DNA of 9,982 bases from positions 1 to 9,982 of the forward strand of contig JAUYIQ010000023.1 of the NCBI GenBank assembly GCA_030688205.1. The letters are read 5' to 3'. Of the stretch, positions 6,985 through 9,982 are shown piece after piece. The translations under genes were made by a program, and so were the position numbers. Positions within the stretch are counted from its first letter, which is position 1. Every line of letters starts with the position of its first letter. Source of the stretch: Candidatus Curtissbacteria bacterium. Its GTDB lineage: Bacteria > Patescibacteriota > Microgenomatia > Curtissbacterales > GWA2-41-24. A model generated the notes under the pieces. The model ran no database searches and had not been told where the DNA came from. It saw nothing but the letters and a program-made list of their open reading frames with translations.

Positions 6985-7878
6985 ATGGATATTTCGGTTA
7001 TCATCGTTTCTTACAACACTCAAGAGCTTATCGCAAAATGTCTAAAATCGGCAAAATCTGCAATCCAAAATCTTAATTTTAATGTTGAAGTTTTCGTAGT
7101 GGACAATAACTCGAAAGACGGGACTGTTGCCGAAATTAAAAAAAAATTCCCCTGTGTCAATTTAATTATAAACCGCGAAAATCTTGGCTTTTCCAAAGCG
7201 AATAACATCGCTCTAAAAGGTGCAAAAGGAAAATATTTTCTAATCCTCAACCCGGATACTGAAGTACAATATGACACATTTTCCAAAATGTATAAATTTA
7301 TGGAGAAAAATCCCGAAACAGGAATCGCAACATGCCGGGTCGAACTTTCATCCGGAACGTTAGACCGCGACTGTCGAAGACATTTCCCGTCTCCATGGCG
7401 AGCGTTCACCCATTTTTCAGGCCTGTCAAAAATATTTAAAGGGTCGACAATTTTCGATCAGTATTACTACGGTTATTTAAAAGATGACAAGCAGCACGAA
7501 ATCGATGCATGTGTTGGTGCCTTTATGTTCGTCAGAGCTGATGCAGTAAAAAAAGTTGGATACTTTGACGAAGACTTTTTCTTTTATGGGGAGGACTTAG
7601 ATTGGTGTTGGCGGTTTGCCGAAGCAGGATACAAAATTGTCTACACTCCTGTTACAAAAATTCTGCACCACAAAGGAGCTGCTTCCGGAATGAAACCGGC
7701 TTCTCAACATTTAACAAAAGCAACAAAGGAATCAAAAAAAAGAGCGCTTTATGAATCCGTCCATGCCATGGAACTCTTCTACAAAAAACACTACACAGAT
7801 AAATATCCGTTCCTCATAAACTGGATAGTTTTGATTTCCCTGAAAATTCTAGAAAGAATAAGAGTGATGTCGGCATGA
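6985..7878 (+). CDS. GT2-family glycosyltransferase (rhamnosyltransferase-like), second copy type
   Basis: Cytoplasmic GT-A enzyme of 297 residues using a nucleotide-sugar donor. Motifs in order: ISVIIVSYNTQELI (3-16), VFVVDNNSKDGT (36-47) with Asp40, NRENLGFSKANNIAL (63-77), metal-binding NPDT (89-92), DACVGAFMFVR (174-184), YGEDLDWCWRFAEAGY (201-216) and KILHHKGAASG (225-235) with His228/His229. It is a divergent relative of the enzyme at 1414: both keep YGED at residues 201-204, but the metal motif is NPDT here and NSDT there, and the tails differ, so they probably make different linkages. The start is supported by a Shine-Dalgarno. The stop overlaps the next start as ATGA, coupling it to the GT4 gene. 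The last 25 residues are hydrophobic/basic and may be membrane-associated. Confidence 0.94.
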   Translation: MDISVIIVSYNTQELIAKCLKSAKSAIQNLNFNVEVFVVDNNSKDGTVAEIKKKFPCVNLIINRENLGFSKANNIALKGAKGKYFLILNPDTEVQYDTFSKMYKFMEKNPETGIATCRVELSSGTLDRDCRRHFPSPWRAFTHFSGLSKIFKGSTIFDQYYYGYLKDDKQHEIDACVGAFMFVRADAVKKVGYFDEDFFFYGEDLDWCWRFAEAGYKIVYTPVTKILHHKGAASGMKPASQHLTKATKESKKRALYESVHAMELFYKKHYTDKYPFLINWIVLISLKILERIRVMSA

Positions 7879-9059
7879 AAATAAGCAGAGCTTTTCTACG
7901 AATTGGTATTGATGCAAGATTTATCGGGCCGGAAGGTACCGGGCTTGGCAAATACACCGAAAAGCTTATCTTAAACATCGCAAAACTCGACAGAAAAAAT
8001 AAATACGTTATATTTTTGGGTAAAAGAAATTGGGATTTTTTTGAAAAGTTACCAAAAAACTTTACGAGAAGTCTTGCCGATGTTCCATGGTATTCGCTTT
8101 CAGAGCAAATAAAGATGCCAAAAATTATAGTCTCTGAAAATTTGGATCTTCTGCATGTCCCCCACTTCAACGTGCCGATTTTCTATAGTGGAAAATTTAT
8201 TGTCACGGTTCATGACCTTATTCATCACAAGTTTGCAGAGCATACCGCAACAACAAAAAATCCCGCAATTTTTAAATTAAAACGTTTAGCTTATAAAAAG
8301 GTTATCGAGCATGCAATTCGAAAATCTTCAAAAATCATTACGCCATCGAACTTTGTAAGGGGCGACATTATAAAAACATTTAGCGTAGATCCGAATAAAA
8401 TCGTCGTCACCTACGAAGCCGCAGAAGAAGAGTACGAAAATGTATCAAGTATTAAGTATAAAGTATCAAGTAAAAACGCCAACATAATTTACGTCGGAAA
8501 TGCCTATCCTCACAAAAACCTCAATAATTTACTCGATGCAATCAAATTATTAGTTCACGGTAGTCAGTTTATAGTTCACAGAAATTCAAAAACCGTTAAC
8601 AGTCAACCGTCAACCGTCAACCTTAAACTCATCCTTGTTTGCCCAAGAGACGTTTTTTGGGAAAGGTTAAAAGAAGAGATCAAAAAGAGAAATTTAGAAA
8701 AAAATGTCGTTTTAAAAGGGTACTTAAAAGCAGAAGATCTGAAAAAACTTTTTCAAAAATCTTCTGCTTATGTATTCCCGTCTCTTTCGGAAGGTTTCGG
8801 AATACCGGGGCTTAATGCTATGTCTTCCGGCCTGCCTGTAATTGCTTCAGACATCCCCGTACTAAAAGAAGTTTACGGCGACGCCGCTTTCTACTTCGAC
8901 CCTAAAAATCCAAAAGACATTGCGGAAAAAATCGATAAAGTATTAATAAACCCAAAATTAAGGCAAAAATTAATAGAAGCAGGCTTCAAACAATCCTTAA
9001 AATATTCCTGGCTCAAAATGGCCCAAGAAACCCTAAAAGTCTACGAATCAGTTAAATAA
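7875..9059 (+). CDS. GT4-family glycosyltransferase (mannosyltransferase-like) with heptamer-repeat insertions
   Basis: Cytoplasmic GT-B enzyme of 394 residues. The N-terminal domain shows RIGIDARFIGPEGTGLGKYT (9-28) and LLHVPHFNVP (92-101) followed by VTVHDLIHHKF (110-120), typical of mannosyltransferase-like GT4 enzymes. The C-terminal domain shows IIYVGNAYPHKNLNNLLDAI (204-223), LILVCPRD (252-259), AYVFPSLSEGFGIPGLNAM (298-316) with the donor-binding Glu306 and the EGFG loop, and SGLPVIASDIPVLKEVYGDAA. Two stretches do not look like family sequence: residues 190-199 and 226-249. Both are encoded by tandem 7-base repeats, described separately, and lie in loops around the first strand-helix of the donor domain, so the fold should survive. 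The start overlaps the preceding stop (ATGA). It is the last gene before the 93-base gap and probably ends the transcription unit. Confidence 0.93.
   Translation: MKISRAFLRIGIDARFIGPEGTGLGKYTEKLILNIAKLDRKNKYVIFLGKRNWDFFEKLPKNFTRSLADVPWYSLSEQIKMPKIIVSENLDLLHVPHFNVPIFYSGKFIVTVHDLIHHKFAEHTATTKNPAIFKLKRLAYKKVIEHAIRKSSKIITPSNFVRGDIIKTFSVDPNKIVVTYEAAEEEYENVSSIKYKVSSKNANIIYVGNAYPHKNLNNLLDAIKLLVHGSQFIVHRNSKTVNSQPSTVNLKLILVCPRDVFWERLKEEIKKRNLEKNVVLKGYLKAEDLKKLFQKSSAYVFPSLSEGFGIPGLNAMSSGLPVIASDIPVLKEVYGDAAFYFDPKNPKDIAEKIDKVLINPKLRQKLIEAGFKQSLKYSWLKMAQETLKVYESVK
8442..8472 (+). repeat. Heptamer tandem repeat tract A, inside the GT4 gene
   Basis: Four copies of GTATNAA (variable base C, T, A, C) plus a final GTA, 31 bases in all. 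It is translated as a 7-residue period, VSSIKYK followed by VSS, at residues 190-199, in the hinge just before the donor domain's first strand. Period and copy number are read directly from the sequence; calling it an STRR-like element is inference. Confidence 0.88.
8551..8581 (+). repeat. Heptamer tandem repeat tract B, inside the GT4 gene
   Basis: Period-7 tract of 31 bases built on TAGTTCA: copies 1 and 4 are exact, copy 3 (CAGTTTA) is close, and copy 2 (CGGTAGT) is decayed; three bases remain at the end. It is translated as VHGSQFI followed by VH (residues 227-235), again a 7-residue period. It sits between the first helix and second strand of the donor domain, where relatives have a short loop. 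Confidence 0.75.
8592..8622 (+). repeat. Heptamer tandem repeat tract C, inside the GT4 gene
   Basis: Four copies of ACCGTCA-type heptamers (two exact neighbours, two with one change each) plus three bases, 31 bases in this register. It is translated as TVNSQPS followed by TVN (residues 240-249). Only ten bases separate it from tract B, and the pair makes a 72-base (24-codon) in-frame insert from 8551 to 8622. Confidence 0.88.
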
Positions 9060-9079
9060 TCGGTCCTATTTAAAAACTT

Positions 9080-9107
9080 CTTGTCACGAATTTTCAATTA
9101 TGACAAG
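9080..9107 (+). repeat. Inverted repeat CTTGTCA / TGACAAG
   Basis: A perfect seven-base inverted repeat with a 14-base centre. The centre can add a four-pair AATT/AATT inner stem around TTC, separated by a small internal loop. No T-run follows, so it is not a classic terminator. Its right arm occupies the place where a -35 element would be for the promoter at 9117-9125, so it could be an operator or a weak 3'-end hairpin for the upstream operon. Confidence 0.5.
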
Positions 9108-9116
9108 GCGACCTGC

Positions 9117-9125
9117 TGATATAAT
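9117..9125 (+). promoter_or_regulatory. Extended -10 promoter (TGATATAAT) for the second PMT_2-like gene
   Basis: TGATATAAT matches the extended -10 consensus TGnTATAAT exactly. No good -35 lies 16-18 bases upstream; ATGACA at 9100-9105 matches five of six bases of TTGACA but with a 14-base spacer. Transcription would start near 9132, giving a leader of about 20 bases before GTG 9153. No Shine-Dalgarno is visible in that leader. Confidence 0.6.
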
Positions 9126-9152
9126 GAAACTTAAATCTTTCGTCAACAAACA

Positions 9153-9982
9153 GTGAAAATACTCCTGGTTATTCTTGCACTCGGTTTATTTTTCAGAATT
9201 TATAATTTTGAATCTCTTTACACTTTCGATCACGACCAGGATTTATCTGCGTGGATTGTTCGTGACATCATCGTTAATCACCACCCAAGACTCATCGGGC
9301 AACTGACAAGTATCGACTCAGTATTTATCGGCCCGCTTTACTACTACGTGTTGGCGTTCTTCTTTGCTATTTTTAAAATGAATCCGCTGTCCGCCCACAT
9401 TCCGGCGACTTTAATAGGGCTTGCAACAATTGCCAGTATTTATTTTGTATTTTCAAAATTATTTACAAAAACAACCGGTCTTGTGGGGGCATTTTTTTAT
9501 GCAACTTCGATTTCACTTGTCACTTTAGATAGATGGATAGTTCCTACTTTGCCAACTGTTCTTTGGTCTGTGTGGCTATTGCATGTTGTTCTCAACCTTT
9601 TAAAAGGTAACTTTAAAGTATTACCGATAGCAGGTTTGCTTATTGGATTAATTTGGCACATCCATGTAGGTCTTCTCCCACTGGTATTTCTAATTCCCGC
9701 AGCCATTCTAATGTCGGGCAAAAGACCAAAATTTTCAAAATTAATAATTCCTGCAATAATTATCATTTTTCTTTCCCTGCCTATAATAGTTTTTGAAACA
9801 CGTCATAACTTTATGCAGTCTAAGGGGTTTTATCAGGCATTAAGCTATGTTCGGGAAGATCAACCAACCGGTTTACTCAGATTAAAAATGGTTCTTCCGG
9901 GTGCTTCATCAGCGCTTTCAAGAACAATCTTCCCAAGAACTAACTTTCCTTATTCGTTTGTTTTTCTTTCCTTTATTCTTCT
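9153..9982 (+). CDS. PMT_2/ArnT-like membrane glycosyltransferase, 3' end beyond the window
   Basis: First 276 codons of a polytopic membrane protein that runs off the right edge. I start it at GTG 9153 (MKILLVILALGLFFRIYNF); the frame closes at TAA 9132-9134 and offers no other usual start codon between. The first extracytoplasmic loop holds FDHDQDLSAW (25-34), with Asp26 and Asp28 as candidates for the loop-1 catalytic acid of GT-C enzymes, then FIGPLYYY (58-65), the family's P-LYY segment, and a series of hydrophobic helices (about 85-103, 108-125, 133-150, 157-186, 197-213). It probably uses a polyprenyl-phosphate sugar on the outer membrane face, like the protein at 3880, but the loop motif is different (DHDQD against DWHSWRQAD), so substrates may differ. 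It follows the only intergenic gap and an extended -10 box, so it may have its own promoter. Confidence 0.85.
   Translation, partial: MKILLVILALGLFFRIYNFESLYTFDHDQDLSAWIVRDIIVNHHPRLIGQLTSIDSVFIGPLYYYVLAFFFAIFKMNPLSAHIPATLIGLATIASIYFVFSKLFTKTTGLVGAFFYATSISLVTLDRWIVPTLPTVLWSVWLLHVVLNLLKGNFKVLPIAGLLIGLIWHIHVGLLPLVFLIPAAILMSGKRPKFSKLIIPAIIIIFLSLPIIVFETRHNFMQSKGFYQALSYVREDQPTGLLRLKMVLPGASSALSRTIFPRTNFPYSFVFLSFIL

Larger units (their letters stand above)
9060..9152 (+). other. Intergenic region between the main operon and the second PMT_2-like gene
   Basis: This 93-base gap is the only sizeable non-coding stretch in the window. It holds an inverted repeat (9080-9107) and an extended -10 promoter box (9117-9125), listed separately. 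No U-tract terminator and no RNA gene were seen. Confidence 0.8.

Noticed and set aside
8442..8622. CRISPR-like array
   Set aside because: Units are seven bases long, directly adjacent without spacers, and lie inside a reading frame that continues through them.
9080..9110. Rho-independent terminator of the main operon
   Set aside because: The stem is short with a large centre and is followed by GGCGACC, not a T-run.
9124..9156. Ten-codon leader peptide (MKLKSFVNKQ) whose TGA overlaps the GTG start of the last gene
   Set aside because: Its ATG overlaps the -10 box TATAAT, so it would not be transcribed from that promoter, and it has no ribosome-binding site. It would matter only if the upstream operon reads through.

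Overview
This window is a densely packed, single-strand run of cell-surface glycan genes. Nine complete or nearly complete genes read left to right from base 1 to 9059, and a tenth starts at 9153 and leaves the right edge. No RNA gene, transposase, integrase or CRISPR array was seen. The DNA is AT-rich by eye, neighbouring genes overlap or nearly touch, and UGA is used as an ordinary stop (genes 1, 4 and 8), so this is the standard bacterial code and not the UGA-glycine code of Gracilibacteria/Absconditabacteria. The gene families (LbH acetyltransferase, EamA transporter, O-antigen-ligase-like protein, PMT_2-type membrane glycosyltransferases, GT2 and GT4 enzymes) and the protein style suggest a Candidate Phyla Radiation bacterium, most likely of the Microgenomates group. 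That assignment is an inference from protein feel and layout and was not tested by a search.

Layout. Bases 1-2313: hexapeptide-repeat O-acetyltransferase (5' end probably cut by the window), ten-helix EamA/DMT transporter, and a GT2 glycosyltransferase. Bases 2288-5319: a large O-antigen ligase/polymerase-like membrane protein overlapping the GT2 gene by 26 bases, then a PMT_2/ArnT-like membrane glycosyltransferase joined by a GTGA overlap. Bases 5322-5792: a small stand-alone DUF5680-like protein of unknown function. Bases 5795-9059: GT4, GT2 and GT4 cytoplasmic glycosyltransferases. Bases 9060-9152: the only real intergenic gap, with an inverted repeat and a perfect extended -10 box. Bases 9153-9982: the start of a second PMT_2-like membrane glycosyltransferase with a GTG start.

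How they may work together (inference). The GT2 and GT4 enzymes would build an oligosaccharide on a lipid carrier at the cytoplasmic face. The acetyltransferase would decorate it. A transporter would move carrier-linked sugar across the membrane. The Wzy/WaaL-like protein would polymerise or ligate it outside, and the two PMT_2-like enzymes would add sugars from polyprenyl-phosphate donors on the outer face. No Wzx flippase, ABC exporter, initiating sugar-phosphate transferase or nucleotide-sugar synthesis gene lies in the window, so the pathway must be completed elsewhere.

The most unusual feature is in the last GT4 gene (7875-9059). It carries three tracts of tandem 7-base repeats inside its reading frame. 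Each tract is about 31 bases long (four heptamers plus three bases), and each is translated as a 7-residue period. They lie on either side of the first strand-helix unit of the C-terminal Rossmann domain, where they look like tolerated loop insertions. They resemble the short tandemly repeated repetitive (STRR) heptamers known from cyanobacteria.
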